Below, one piece after another: positions 1 to 9,600 of a stretch of DNA of 64,000 nt. A program made the translations under genes and the position numbers. The notes below the pieces were generated by a model. That model had not been told where the DNA came from. It was given only the letters and a program-made list of their open reading frames with translations, and searched no databases. Within the stretch, counting starts at the first letter, position 1. Each line of letters opens with the position of its first letter. The DNA lies in the NCBI GenBank assembly GCA_965249785.1, contig CBDFMU010000046.1, forward strand, positions 26,280-90,279, given 5' to 3'. The stretch is from M3007 sp965249785. GTDB taxonomy: Bacteria > Bacteroidota > Bacteroidia > Chitinophagales > Saprospiraceae.

Positions 1-1641
1 TTGGCCGAGGCAAATACTAACATCCGGGAATTGGGTATCGGCGAGCAGGCTGACCGTCAGCAGCACCGAATCGCGCTGGATGCCTCCGCAACTGTCCACC
101 ACTTCTACCCAATATACATCGGGTACATTCGCACTATAAGTGGAATCCGTAGAGCCATCTTGCCATAGATAACTTACAAAACCGCTCCCCGCATTAAAAA
201 TAACGATACTATCCTGGCATAATATCACATCGGGACCCAGGTCAAGCGTGTCAGTACAGAGGGACAATTCCACACCCTCACACACGGCTGCGACATTGGC
301 AGTGCCCGGCAAAACGTTATGTGGTATGTCCAAAAACGGCGTAACTCCGGAATTGACCTGCAAAGTAACTGCAGTATTCGCGAGGGTGGTGAGGGCAGTC
401 ATGGTGACTTGCGTAGGCTGCCAGTACGTGCAATCGCCGCTCATCGTGCCGTCGGCATTAATTTTGGCCAGCAACATCCGGCTGGCACCATTGGTTTGCT
501 CGGTGGTGGCCGTAAAAAACAGGCTGTTGCCCAAGGCGACGATCTGCCCTTGCTGCGATTCCGTCTGGGCAAATCCATCGTTCGCGTCGTAGTGTAACTT
601 CCTGGACCACAGAGGATTGCCATTTTTGTCTGTCTTCACTACGAACAGACTGCTGCCACTGCTATTGCGGCCCTGCCCATATAATATATAACCGTTCGGC
701 ACACTGATGACCTCTTCCGCTACCTCATTGGTCCACTCTGCAAGATCGTATTTCCTGGCCCATTCGATGGTGCCGTCGAAATGGTGTTTTTGCAAAAAAA
801 AGGTAGTCGTAGAAAGCGATGGATCGGTAAGATTTCCGCTGTAAGTAGTAATAATGGAAGTATCATCGATGACCAGGTCGCGTCCACGCAGGCTGGCGCC
901 AGTAGTCAGAGGAGCACCGCTCAGGCGCGTCCAGAGCGGTGTGATGCCGACGGGTTCCAGGCGGACGAGTGCACTACGAATAAACAGATCGGTGAAGACG
1001 CTCATACCGTTGACGGCCCGACCTACGGCGTAGAGGGTGGAGTCGTGGGCTACGATAGCATTGAAAGATGCGTTTTTACCCAAATGGTAACGTTTGACCC
1101 CCGATACTACCAACGCGCCCGTATGACGGTCTATTTGCAGGATGATGGCATCGCTGCTAACGGACATGAGTGCCTCCTGGTAAAACACTTCCCCGTAGGC
1201 CAGGTAGTTGCCGCCCGGCGATTTTTCCAGCAAGCCGCTCAAGGTCGCTACATCATCGTTTAGCGTTCTAGCCCATAAAACGGTATGCGTCAATGGGTTG
1301 TAACGAAACACGAACCCACGTCGCAATTCCTCCACGCCCTGAGTGCCACAGCCCACGATCATGCCTTCCGAATCCACGATCAGTTCCGAAATGTTGTCGA
1401 GATTGCTGGTAGCAAAATCAAGCAAATAAGTGTTAATGACCTGGCCATTGGGAGCAATTTTAAGCAAAACTGTGCGCCCAATGACCACCCCGCCAACGTA
1501 CAAATTGCCATCGCCTGACGGGCAAATGGTATAACCGCGCTTGAAATTGGCGATAACTTTTAGAAAAGTATTGTTGGACTGGGCCAATGCAGGGGCCATA
1601 CAGGCCAGGCAGAATAACACACTGAGAAAAAAGGAACGCAT
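1..1641 (-). CDS. Secreted repeat-rich surface protein, 3' end cut by the window
   Basis: Reading the minus strand from an ATG at 1641 gives 547 open codons with no stop before the left edge, so the protein is longer than what is seen. It begins with a signal peptide (MRSFFLSVLFCLACMAPALAQ, cleavage likely after AQ is inferred). Residues ~25-430 contain blade-like repeats alternating Gly/Asp turns with beta strands (for example ILYGQGRNSSGSSLFVVKTD), as in delta-60/propeller-like secreted proteins of Bacteroidota. From ~465 an Ig/PKD-like domain begins (CQDSIVIFNAGSG, YLWQDGSTDSTYSA), typical of T9SS or gliding-associated proteins. The missing C-terminus would probably hold a sorting domain (inference). 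Function is unknown; cell-surface or extracellular location is likely. Confidence 0.8.
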   Translation of the reverse strand, partial: MRSFFLSVLFCLACMAPALAQSNNTFLKVIANFKRGYTICPSGDGNLYVGGVVIGRTVLLKIAPNGQVINTYLLDFATSNLDNISELIVDSEGMIVGCGTQGVEELRRGFVFRYNPLTHTVLWARTLNDDVATLSGLLEKSPGGNYLAYGEVFYQEALMSVSSDAIILQIDRHTGALVVSGVKRYHLGKNASFNAIVAHDSTLYAVGRAVNGMSVFTDLFIRSALVRLEPVGITPLWTRLSGAPLTTGASLRGRDLVIDDTSIITTYSGNLTDPSLSTTTFFLQKHHFDGTIEWARKYDLAEWTNEVAEEVISVPNGYILYGQGRNSSGSSLFVVKTDKNGNPLWSRKLHYDANDGFAQTESQQGQIVALGNSLFFTATTEQTNGASRMLLAKINADGTMSGDCTYWQPTQVTMTALTTLANTAVTLQVNSGVTPFLDIPHNVLPGTANVAAVCEGVELSLCTDTLDLGPDVILCQDSIVIFNAGSGFVSYLWQDGSTDSTYSANVPDVYWVEVVDSCGGIQRDSVLLTVSLLADTQFPDVSICLGQ

Positions 1642-1949
1642 CGGTAGGGAGTAAAAAGTTATGGGTGAGGAGGTTAAGCAATTAGCTAATAATCAACCAC
1701 TGCTAACCGTTTGGTGAATGGAAAGTAAAATTATGTCAAAGAAAGGTAAAGACTGCCGAAGGGTGAGTGACTTTCTAAATGACTGACGTTAATAAGCCAA
1801 AGAATAACGACGCGAGCCATCTGAGCGCCGGAGAAAAGTTTTCCCCGAAAACTATTTGCCAATATATACCCAGACCGATCTAGTGGCCCCAAGGCCAACC
1901 GTATTAATCACGTGTTTTTTTAGTCCTGAATACCGATTTTAATTACTGT

Positions 1950-1980
1950 AGCCACTCCTCCCAAGGGGTGGCTTTTTTTA
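1950..1980 (+). terminator. Rho-independent terminator
   Basis: A 9-bp stem (AGCCACTCC paired with GGGGTGGCT, one G-T wobble) with a 6-nt loop is followed directly by seven T residues. It faces away from the minus-strand gene at 1-1641, so it would end a plus-strand transcript with no obvious coding gene. Confidence 0.6.
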
Positions 1981-2210
1981 TTCCCATCTCCTTTCGGCGG
2001 TGAAATCCAGGCATCGACGGATGCAAAATGGCTGTTGGCGAGTTCGGTACAACACTTTTACTGCCCGTTCGTCTTTGAGTTACTTTTCAACGGCTATCCC
2101 TTATAGAAAAGGCAAAATTGTAAATGGAACGCAGCGGCATCCTGATTTTTATCAGCATGATAATGGAAACTAGTGCTTTACAAACAATCAGCCTGCATTA
2201 ATTTGGTAGA

Positions 2211-2329
2211 CTGTAAATTAAATTTATGGAGAATGCGACTATTAGAGTATTTTATTAAAACACCTGATAATCAGGTAATTGATCGAATACTCAAATCTTC
2301 AAATACTCAAAACAACTTAGTTTACAATG
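2211..2329 (+). repeat. MITE-like dispersed repeat, copy 1 (119 bp)
   Basis: The reverse complement of this segment matches 49294-49406 along its whole length with scattered substitutions and a few small indels. The ends are inverted repeats: CTGTAAATTAAATTTA at the left and TTAGTTTACAATG at the right, consensus CATTGTAAA(C/T)TAA. The interior shares blocks such as ATTCGATCA and TTGAGTATT. It holds no coding capacity. Size, inverted ends and dispersal fit a miniature inverted-repeat element, but no flanking target duplication is evident. Confidence 0.6.
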
Positions 2330-2421
2330 TATTTAGTAGTAGACTTCTAAAAAAATGACTGGCAGACTCCCCTGCTGTCGAAAGACAAACTTTATTGAAA
2401 GTTTGATTTGGTTTTACCGCC

Positions 2422-2447
2422 CCGACAAAAGTGTCGGTGCTTTTTTT
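2422..2447 (+). terminator. Rho-independent terminator
   Basis: CCGACA and TGTCGG form a 6-bp perfect stem around AAAG, extended by imperfect G-C pairs, followed by seven T residues at 2441-2447. It points on the plus strand and lies between the repeat at 2.2 kb and the GNAT gene that is read convergently. Confidence 0.6.
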
Positions 2448-2524
2448 AAACATCAAAAATCTGAAATCATCAATCTGCATTCATCAATCAAACCGCGACA
2501 ATTTTGTCGGCAATTCAACCCACC

Positions 2525-2986
2525 TCACAACTTAATTGCCATCCGAATATCTGCGCGGGCATACGGCGTTTCCACCATCGTCACCTCCTGAAAACCCAGG
2601 CGACGGTACAAAGCCAGGGCCGTCTCCAAACGGCGGTTCGATTCTAAAAAAACCTCTCTGGCACCTTGCTGGCACGCCCAGTCCAACGCCGCTTCTCCTA
2701 GCTGCTTGCCAATCTGCCGACCTTGAAAAGCGTCGTCCACCGCCATTTTAGCCAATTCAAACACGCCATCGCTGACTCGAACCATGGCTACCGTGCCAAC
2801 AATACTATCCCCAATTTTGGCCAGCAAAATCTGACCGCCACCGTCCATGATATGCTGTTCCGGGTCGTCCAGTTGTTCCAGATCATGGCTTTCCACCCTG
2901 AAATAGCGGGCAATCCAGGCCACATTGAGCCGCTTGAAATCGGGTTGATACTGCGATTCATATACAATGATGCTAAGGTCATCCAT
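2525..2986 (-). CDS. GNAT-family N-acetyltransferase
   Basis: The ~153-residue protein has the GNAT fold signature: beta strands around ILLAKIGDSIVGTVAM, the acetyl-CoA binding motif A region (ELAKMAVDDAFQGRQIGKQL, matching the R/Q-x-x-G-x-G/A pattern), and a C-terminal motif B (ALALYRRLGFQEV). It probably transfers an acetyl group from acetyl-CoA to a small molecule or protein amine; the substrate cannot be told from sequence. The ATG at 2986 is preferred because the 10-residue longer form would need a TTG start at 3016. It is divergent from the neighbouring SDR, with ~47 bp between starts. Confidence 0.85.
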   Translation of the reverse strand: MDDLSIIVYESQYQPDFKRLNVAWIARYFRVESHDLEQLDDPEQHIMDGGGQILLAKIGDSIVGTVAMVRVSDGVFELAKMAVDDAFQGRQIGKQLGEAALDWACQQGAREVFLESNRRLETALALYRRLGFQEVTMVETPYARADIRMAIKL

Positions 2987-3033
2987 AATGCCAAAATTTT
3001 GCTGATTTTTGTGCAAACATCGGAATTTACCCT

Positions 3034-3684
3034 ATGCAAAAACAAGGAAAAATTGCCCTGCTCGTCGGAGCGACCGGCCTGGTTGGCAGCGAATTGCTGA
3101 CGCAATTATTGGTTCATCCAAATTATAAAGAAGTGGTCGCCTTGGTGCGCCGCCCGCTCGATCAGAAACATCCTAAACTCCGGCAGGAAATTATTGATTT
3201 TGATCAGCTCGATGCCACGAAGGTGCAGGGCGACGACGTGTTTTCAGCACTGGGCACCACCTTGAAAAAGGCAGGTTCCAAAGACGCACAATACCGGATA
3301 GATTGTATGTATCCCGCGCAAATCGGACTGTTAGCACGCCAGAATGGTGCAAAACAATACTTGTTAGTGTCGGCTTTGGCGGCAAACGCTGATTCTTCCA
3401 ATTTCTACCTGCGCACCAAAGGCGATCTGGAAGGAAAAATTAAGGCATTGAATTTCGATCATTTCGTAACGGCGCGGCCTGCGCTTTTGCTTGGAGACCG
3501 GGAGGACGTTCGTTTAGGCGAAGTCATCGGTGCAGCGATTTCACGACTGTTCAAGCCCATAATACCTCGAAAGTACCAAGCCATCGCCGCCAGTAAAGTG
3601 GCCACAGCACTCATTTCCCTGGCTAATCAGGACTTGCAGGGTTTTCAGATCGTGGAGTCGGATATGTTGCAGAAATACGGATGA
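3034..3684 (+). CDS. Atypical SDR, NAD(P)-binding (HTATIP2/TIP30-like)
   Basis: A 216-residue Rossmann-fold protein. The N-terminal nucleotide-binding loop is LLVGATGLVGSELL (residues ~8-21, GxxGxxG), followed by VALVRRPLD, typical of the TIP30/CC3-like atypical SDR group. DVFSALGTTLKKAGS and the YLLVSALAANADSSNFYLRTKG segment with a Y-x-x-x-K-like spacing match the family. It most likely acts as a cytoplasmic NAD(P)H-dependent oxidoreductase or isomerase-like protein of unknown substrate. Length is normal for the family. It is divergent from the GNAT gene and is followed by a TTGAG-word repeat zone. Confidence 0.8.
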   Translation: MQKQGKIALLVGATGLVGSELLTQLLVHPNYKEVVALVRRPLDQKHPKLRQEIIDFDQLDATKVQGDDVFSALGTTLKKAGSKDAQYRIDCMYPAQIGLLARQNGAKQYLLVSALAANADSSNFYLRTKGDLEGKIKALNFDHFVTARPALLLGDREDVRLGEVIGAAISRLFKPIIPRKYQAIAASKVATALISLANQDLQGFQIVESDMLQKYG

Positions 3685-3981
3685 AAAGTTGTTGAGAATG
3701 TGGAGGCTGCTGCGCAGGTTGAGGTTGTTGAGAAAAGTTGAGGCCGCTGCTCCACATTTTTCCGCCACATTCTCCACTAATTTAACGTGAGTTTGGAAAT
3801 TAACTCTTTGATTATCAGTTAAAAATTGATTGTCATGTCGCAATAAAATGGAGACACCTACACAAGCCAAACCCTTAGCGATCTTTTTGGAACCTGTCTT
3901 GTGTAGTTTCCTGCTCTTCGTTGCGGAATGACAAACCTTTTTGGTGAAAAAGCAGAAGAAAACTCCACATTCTCCCCTAAT
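3685..3981. repeat. TTGAG-word repeat array and inverted repeat
   Basis: After the SDR stop, 3691-3745 is made of words such as GTTGAGAATG, GTTGAGGTTG and TTGAGAAAAG on the plus strand, followed by partial reverse complements (CCACATTCTCC) at 3766-3778 and again at 3965-3974. A separate 9-bp inverted repeat CTACACAAG / CTTGTGTAG sits near 3858-3905. The gap lies between convergent genes and has no coding potential. The same word family recurs at 13.3, 15.3, 17.0 and 44.4 kb. Confidence 0.6.
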
Positions 3982-6186
3982 TTACTGCTTCACCACCTTC
4001 CCGCTCCGGTTCACTGCGCCCGCCTGCACCCGCCAGCCGTACAGTCCCGCCTGTGGGAAAGTCGTAGCTGGCAGTTCGAGCAATTGTGCGCCCGCATCCA
4101 GCCACACGCTGTTGCGAAGCAAAATTCTTCCGGTCAAATCCGTCACTTCTACGGTCACCATTTCCGACTGCGCTAACCGGATTGGGATGCGGACGCTGGT
4201 AGTGGTTGGGTTAGGTTGAGGTACGAAAATGGTGGTTTCTTCGATACCAATCGGCTTGGAAGAAACGAATTGCAACGCCAAATTGACTGGATTTTCGTCG
4301 GCGGTATATGCTTCGGGACGCAAGGCACTTTTGGCAGCATCGGTGAGTGCCAAGGCATCGCGGAGCCGCACGGGAACCAGCGTCCGCAAACGAATGGTCA
4401 GTAAATCCTCGTCAGGCAGCAACAAGGCAGGTTGCGAATTGGACCAGCTCATATTGATTTGTCCCGGCAAGGAAGCACTGTTATCGGATGTCCAGCTGGG
4501 TAAAACAGTAGATTCAATCTGTTGAATATCAATCTTTTGTGCGTCAAAAACCAGGCTGCCCTGCCAACCCAGCCACGCACCCGCTTCCGCCAGGCGGAGG
4601 GGAATATCCACCACCGCGCCAGCGGGCAACTCCATATCCGGCAATAACAAGGTAGCCACCGAACGCTCTTCTGTCGGGGAAGCCACACTGGGCAAGACGC
4701 TGCAATTCACGTCGCCGATCTTGATGCCGTAGAAATCTGCTGGTGCCGTATTGGTCAAAATTTCGCTCCAGGAACGACCTTCGGGAAACAATGTCTGGAA
4801 GGGATTGACCGGATTGGGAAACACATAACCAGCATTCACAAAACGCCACGATGTATTGGCCGGCAATTTTGGATAAATCCCCAGAATCAATTTTCGTAGT
4901 TCTATAATATCTAACGCAGTGACGGAATTGCTATGGTTGGCATCGGCGGCGATCACTTTGTACGGCGAACCCAAAGGTTGCAGGCCGAGGATGTGGCGGG
5001 AAATCAAGACCAAATCGAAAGTAGTCACTCCATTGAGCGGATTATCGTCTTTCAAGGCAAAAAACGTCGTAGTAGCCGTGGTCAATTGCGGGGCCGCTAA
5101 CAACACACAACCGCTACTGTCGGTTGCTCCATTGCCAAAAATCGGGATGGGTGGAAAGTCTGGATTGCCGCCCTGCACCGCATAAGTCACCTCATCAATG
5201 CCTTGCCCGCTGCAAAAATGCTTGGCACATACCTCCGAGACCGTAGGCAGCGGTGGCGCACAAACCGCAGCACTGTCCTGCACGATTACGTACATGCGGC
5301 AAATTCCCACGAGCCCCGCCTTGTCTTTTACCCATAATTCCAGCAGGTGAAAACCCAACTGGTCACAGTTAAAAGTGATGCTGTGCAGCGTATTACCCGC
5401 ACTATCCACCGGGAACCCCGTGCCTGTGGCGTCCTCGCGGAGGCTAAACAGTAGCTGATCAGTGGGCGTATAATTGTCGGCGGCATCCACCAGCAAGTCG
5501 GACAAAGTGAGTTGGATGGTACCGGGCGGCACCAGTTGCACATTCCTTCCAGGCTGGCAATTGACCACCGGAAGCCCGCAATCGCGCACCGTAAAATCAT
5601 AGGCGCACACGCTGACGATGCCGTGTTGCTCCATGCGCCACTCGATGCGGTGGTTGCCGGGCGGCAGCATGGGATTAATCGTGTCCTGAAAGCCGGTTCC
5701 CCGAAACCAGCGCACACGGGCAACCAAGGTATCATCGCTGGCGGTTTGTTCCAGGCCGAAGCGATATTTCGCGGAATCCGCGCCGGGATGTGCATCGAAG
5801 ATGCGCAGGTTGCCTCCCATATAGCCAGGATTAGCAGCATTGCCATAGCTAACATTACCGGCTGGCGGCAGGTCGTTGCTGGTCACGACTGTTTCGCGGA
5901 CACCATCACCGTCCAGGTCTAAAAACAGGACAAAAGAGACGATAATACTATCCGTCCCACAAGTATCCAGCACAAATAAGGGCAGATCAACGCTGCCTTC
6001 CGACACATTATGGCTACTGTACAGGGAATCGTACCAGTAAGTCTGGTTCCAAAACGACGTGTTATTCGATGACTCATCGCAGATCGTGATGGAGTCGGTA
6101 GGGCAATTTACGACGCTCGCACACTGCGCATTTAGGGAAACGTGAAAGAGACCGAAAGCAAAAAGAAGGAGTAGCAGCTTGTGCAT
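3982..6186 (-). CDS. T9SS-secreted surface protein with dockerin-like segment
   Basis: A 734-residue protein with a signal peptide (MHKLLLLLFAFGLFHVSLNAQ) and a C-terminal T9SS type A sorting domain (FVPQPNPTTTSVRIPI, VEVTDLTGRILL, last ~85 residues). Between them are a Ca-binding-like segment (LFLDLDGDGVRETVV), HYR/Ig-like domains (~200-330), and near 405-460 two EF-hand-like dockerin motifs (DDNPLNGVTTFDLVLISRHI, then ADANHSNSVTALDIIELRKL), followed by a cohesin-like beta domain (~520-640). It is paralogous over most of its length to the C-terminal part of the protein at 17706-22886. It is likely exported across the outer membrane; the function may be adhesion or scaffolding (inference). 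Confidence 0.85.
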   Translation of the reverse strand: MHKLLLLLFAFGLFHVSLNAQCASVVNCPTDSITICDESSNNTSFWNQTYWYDSLYSSHNVSEGSVDLPLFVLDTCGTDSIIVSFVLFLDLDGDGVRETVVTSNDLPPAGNVSYGNAANPGYMGGNLRIFDAHPGADSAKYRFGLEQTASDDTLVARVRWFRGTGFQDTINPMLPPGNHRIEWRMEQHGIVSVCAYDFTVRDCGLPVVNCQPGRNVQLVPPGTIQLTLSDLLVDAADNYTPTDQLLFSLREDATGTGFPVDSAGNTLHSITFNCDQLGFHLLELWVKDKAGLVGICRMYVIVQDSAAVCAPPLPTVSEVCAKHFCSGQGIDEVTYAVQGGNPDFPPIPIFGNGATDSSGCVLLAAPQLTTATTTFFALKDDNPLNGVTTFDLVLISRHILGLQPLGSPYKVIAADANHSNSVTALDIIELRKLILGIYPKLPANTSWRFVNAGYVFPNPVNPFQTLFPEGRSWSEILTNTAPADFYGIKIGDVNCSVLPSVASPTEERSVATLLLPDMELPAGAVVDIPLRLAEAGAWLGWQGSLVFDAQKIDIQQIESTVLPSWTSDNSASLPGQINMSWSNSQPALLLPDEDLLTIRLRTLVPVRLRDALALTDAAKSALRPEAYTADENPVNLALQFVSSKPIGIEETTIFVPQPNPTTTSVRIPIRLAQSEMVTVEVTDLTGRILLRNSVWLDAGAQLLELPATTFPQAGLYGWRVQAGAVNRSGKVVKQ

Positions 6187-6630
6187 GGGAACAGCGATTA
6201 TGAAGTTGATAATAGATTAATTATCAACGGAAAAGAAGATTACAGAGATCATGACGACCGGGCTTATCCAGTCTGTCAAAGTACGCCTATCATACGTAAA
6301 CAATGGGAGTTCGGTTTTTGCCCGTTTACATCTAGCAGGCAAAGGCAGGGAAAAACAGGCGGTCCGGATCAGTCAAATATCCGAAGGCGGGACTTTCATG
6401 TGATTATATATTCTAATGGATTAAACCGGCGGGGGCACTCATTTCATGCTGCAATGTATCGGTCGAGTACGGCAAGTAGTATGCTCGGAATATGCCAGAT
6501 TTTGACATAGGGTGATTTGGTGGGACTTAACCATCTACAAGCAGGCGAAAGAAATTGTTAGAAAAAAATGTGGAATCGTACCGTCTTGCCAAATATTCTC
6601 CATTTTTGCCTGTCGTAAACTACCTGCCAA
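6187..6630. other. 444-bp intergenic region between divergent genes
   Basis: The stretch separates the minus-strand T9SS gene from the plus-strand TIR-CHAT gene and presumably holds both promoters. No clear TAnnTTTG element was found; CATTTTTG just upstream of the TIR-CHAT start (about 6601-6608) is a near match. A 9-bp palindrome lies at 6205-6228. I see no tRNA, conserved short gene or terminator. Confidence 0.4.
6205..6228. promoter_or_regulatory. 9-bp perfect inverted repeat upstream of the T9SS gene
   Basis: GTTGATAAT and ATTATCAAC are perfect reverse complements separated by six bases. The centre lies ~30 bp upstream of the start codon at 6186, a place where an operator or a 5'-leader stem would act. 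No regulator gene is adjacent, so the role is unproven. Confidence 0.35.
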
Positions 6631-9600
6631 ATGTCCCAACCATCGGTCTTTATTTCCCACGCTTCCAACGACGATATTTTCGTCAAATCTCTCCGCCAAA
6701 CCCTCGAAAAATCCGGGGCTAAGGTCTGGGCCGACAGCCGCCAACTGATCGCTGGAGACGTGCTGCAAGACGAAATCCTGCAAGCCATCACTGTCCACGA
6801 TTATTTCTTCATCGTCGTTTCGCCCCATACTTTTGAGTCGGAATGGGTGAAAAAAGAACTGGAATTTGCCAAATCCTTTGGCAACAAACGCATCGTTACC
6901 CTGCTGCTCGACGGGCAGTCCATCGGCGCACTCAGCTGGATGTTCGAGGAAAAGCCCCTCGCCATCCAAGTCTCTACTGCGCCTGGTGGCTTGCAACAAG
7001 CCCTGCCAGAGATCCTCGCTGCGCTAAAATTGCGCCTGCCCGATGATGCCGAACCCACGACGCAGCCGCCCGAACCGAAGGTCAATGATCTCCTGCTGGT
7101 GCTCGAAAATCCTATGCTTTACACCGAGGGCGGTCTGCGACGCGGTCAGGCCAGGGCGCATTTCGAAATACATCCTGCCGATGCTGAGAAATGGGAAACG
7201 GACACTTTTAATTTTATTTGCCCGCTCGGCCCCATCGAAGCGGGGCGCATGAAGTGGTACATCGAGGACTATCCACAGGCTCCTTTTTTGGAAAAAATAC
7301 TCGACCGGGGCGCAGAACTCGAGCGGGAAATGGCCAAATGGGGCAAGCAGCTATTCGATGCGCTGACCGATGTGCCCGCCGCCCGCGAAATGTTTTGGGA
7401 ATGGAGAGGCGAACAAGTCCACGAGCGGCGATTTTCGGTAAAATTCAATTTTTTCAACGAAAAAGACCTGCCCGCCGACCAGCAGGAAGCCGTCAGCCTG
7501 CTCATGGCCACGCCCTGGGAAATCCTGCACGACGGCCAGGCCTATCTTTTTCAGGGTAAAAAACCCGTGCGCGTCCGGCGGCAACTGCCGAATAAAGGCC
7601 GAAAGATCAAAATCGAACTGCAAAACAAACTCCGTATTCTGCTGCTCAGCCCGCGCCCGGTGGACGATAGCGCAGGCTATATTGACCACCGCGTGGCCCC
7701 GAAAGCCCTGCTGGCGGCCACGGAAATGCTGGGCGACCGCGCCGAACTCACGCTGCTCACCGAGCCTACTTTTTCCGCGATGTGTGCGGCCATTGATAAG
7801 GCCGAGAAAGCGGGCCAGCCCTTTTCGGTGGTGCATTTTGATGGACACGGCGTGTTCGATGCGCACCGTGGGCTGGGGGCACTCTGCTTCGAGAGCAACG
7901 AGCCGGGGGAGCAGCGCAAACTGGAAGGCCGCAAAACCCACCTCGTGTATGCCGACGAATTGCTGGCCGCCCTGCGCGACTACCGCATTCCGTTCTTTTT
8001 TCTGGATGCCTGCCAGTCGGCGGTGACCGACAAAAACCCGACTGCCTCGGTAGCGGCCACGCTGCTCGAAACCGGCGTCGCCTCGGTCGCCGCCATGTCG
8101 TATAGCGTGCTGGTCAAGACTGCCGAAGATTTGCCAAAGCCTTCTACGCGGAACTGGCGCGGGGTGCCCGCATTGGCTCGGCCATGCTGGCGGGGCAGCG
8201 CGCCCTCCACGATCAGCCCGTGCGGGCGGATCTGCCCGAAGGCGAAAAACTCCGCCTGCAAGACTGGTTCGTGCCCGTCCTGTTTCAGGAAGAAAAAGAC
8301 CCGCAACTCGTCAAACACCTGCCCGGCAAAGCCACCCAGCAACTGGCCGCCGACCAGCGCAAAGCCAGCGCGGGTTTCACACCCGAAGAACCTAATCACG
8401 GCTTCATTGGTCGCCGCCTCGAACTGCTGGCCCTCGAACGCCTGCTGCTGCTCGAACCCTACGCCGTGCTGGTCGGGCAGGGCGGCGCGGGCAAGACCAC
8501 CCTGGCCACCGAACTGGCCCGCTGGATGCTGCGCACCGGGCGTTTCGAGCGATTAGCCTTCGTCTCTTTTGAGGGTTTGAGTGATACCCGCTCCGCCCTT
8601 GATTCGCTGGGCAGACAACTGGACGGCCCCGATTTTTCGGTGGCGAAGTATAAAGACGAGGAAGAGGCCATGCTGGTGCTGGATCGCAGATTGCGCGAAT
8701 TTTCGACGCTGATCGTGCTGGATAATCTCGAAAGCATAGCCCCCCCCAGCCCCCCCGTAGAGGGGGGGAGTGCCGACGCACTGCTCGGGCGTAGAGCCCA
8801 TCGAAAAGTTCATGGCCTTTTTTGCTCGCCTGCAAAAAAGCAGCAAGAGCACCCGCCTGCTGCTCACCACCCGCGAAGCACTACCGGCTCCTTTTAATAT
8901 TGGCAGAAACACCCGGCGGCTTGGCCCACTCTCCGAACACGATGCCCTGCACCTGATTGCCGGTGTGCGGGACAAGGCAGGCTACTCCGCCAAAAGCCTG
9001 AACGTGGAGGATTTGGATAAAGAATTTGGCGATCTGGCCCGCTCGGTGAATTACCATGCCCGCGCCCTGACCCTGCTGGCCCAACTGATCTCGGAGCGCG
9101 GCGACGAACTGCCAGATTTGAATGCCGACCTCAGTCATCTTATGGCTGAATTAGAACGAAAAAGCCCCGGCGAGCGGGAAAACAGCCTGTTTGCCAGTTT
9201 GGAATTGTCGCTGCGGAAATTGTCTCCAGAGGTACGGACGGTGGTGGATGCGCTGGCGGTGTATCATGGTGGGGCGGACGTATGGACTTGGTCGCAAGTA
9301 GTCGGAATGTGAACAACAAGCCTCTTATGATGCTGGGTTTGCTTTGATAGAGGTTGGCTTGGCGGAATATCTCTGTGATAAATTCCCCTATTATTTCAAA
9401 ATAGACCCCGCTCTACCTGCCTACCTCAGCCGTTTGACTCCTCCCGAACTCCTGGAAGAGCGGCGGCAGCGATGGGTGGAAAGTATGGTGGCTTTGAGTA
9501 AATTTTTTACCAGCAACAAAGACAAGGATATGCAACTTTCCAGCGATCTCAGCCGCTTGGCCGAAGCTAACCTGCTGACGATGCTGGCGCAGTTGGAAAA

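Larger units (their letters stand above)
1642..2524. other. 883-bp intergenic region with two terminators and a MITE-like repeat
   Basis: No convincing protein gene is present; short open frames here lack codon bias and recognisable motifs. The stretch holds a terminator at 1950-1980, a 119-bp repeat at 2211-2329 that recurs at 49 kb, a small palindrome (AAACTTT-ATTG-AAAGTTT, 2388-2405), and a second terminator at 2422-2447. Two plus-strand terminators without an upstream gene suggest one or two short untranslated transcripts (inference). Confidence 0.5.

Noticed and set aside
2173..2358. A small plus-strand gene overlapping the MITE-like repeat
   Set aside because: Its codons are mostly the dispersed repeat, with no conserved motif; a second repeat copy at 49 kb has no matching frame.
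1642..2524. A tRNA or tmRNA gene in the left intergenic region
   Set aside because: No TPsiC-like motif, no cloverleaf or CCA end and no tag-peptide frame; only terminator stems and the dispersed repeat are visible.
7351..7941. A 196-residue minus-strand gene inside the TIR-CHAT gene
   Set aside because: Antisense to the CHAT domain, whose catalytic His and Cys motifs are clear on the plus strand.
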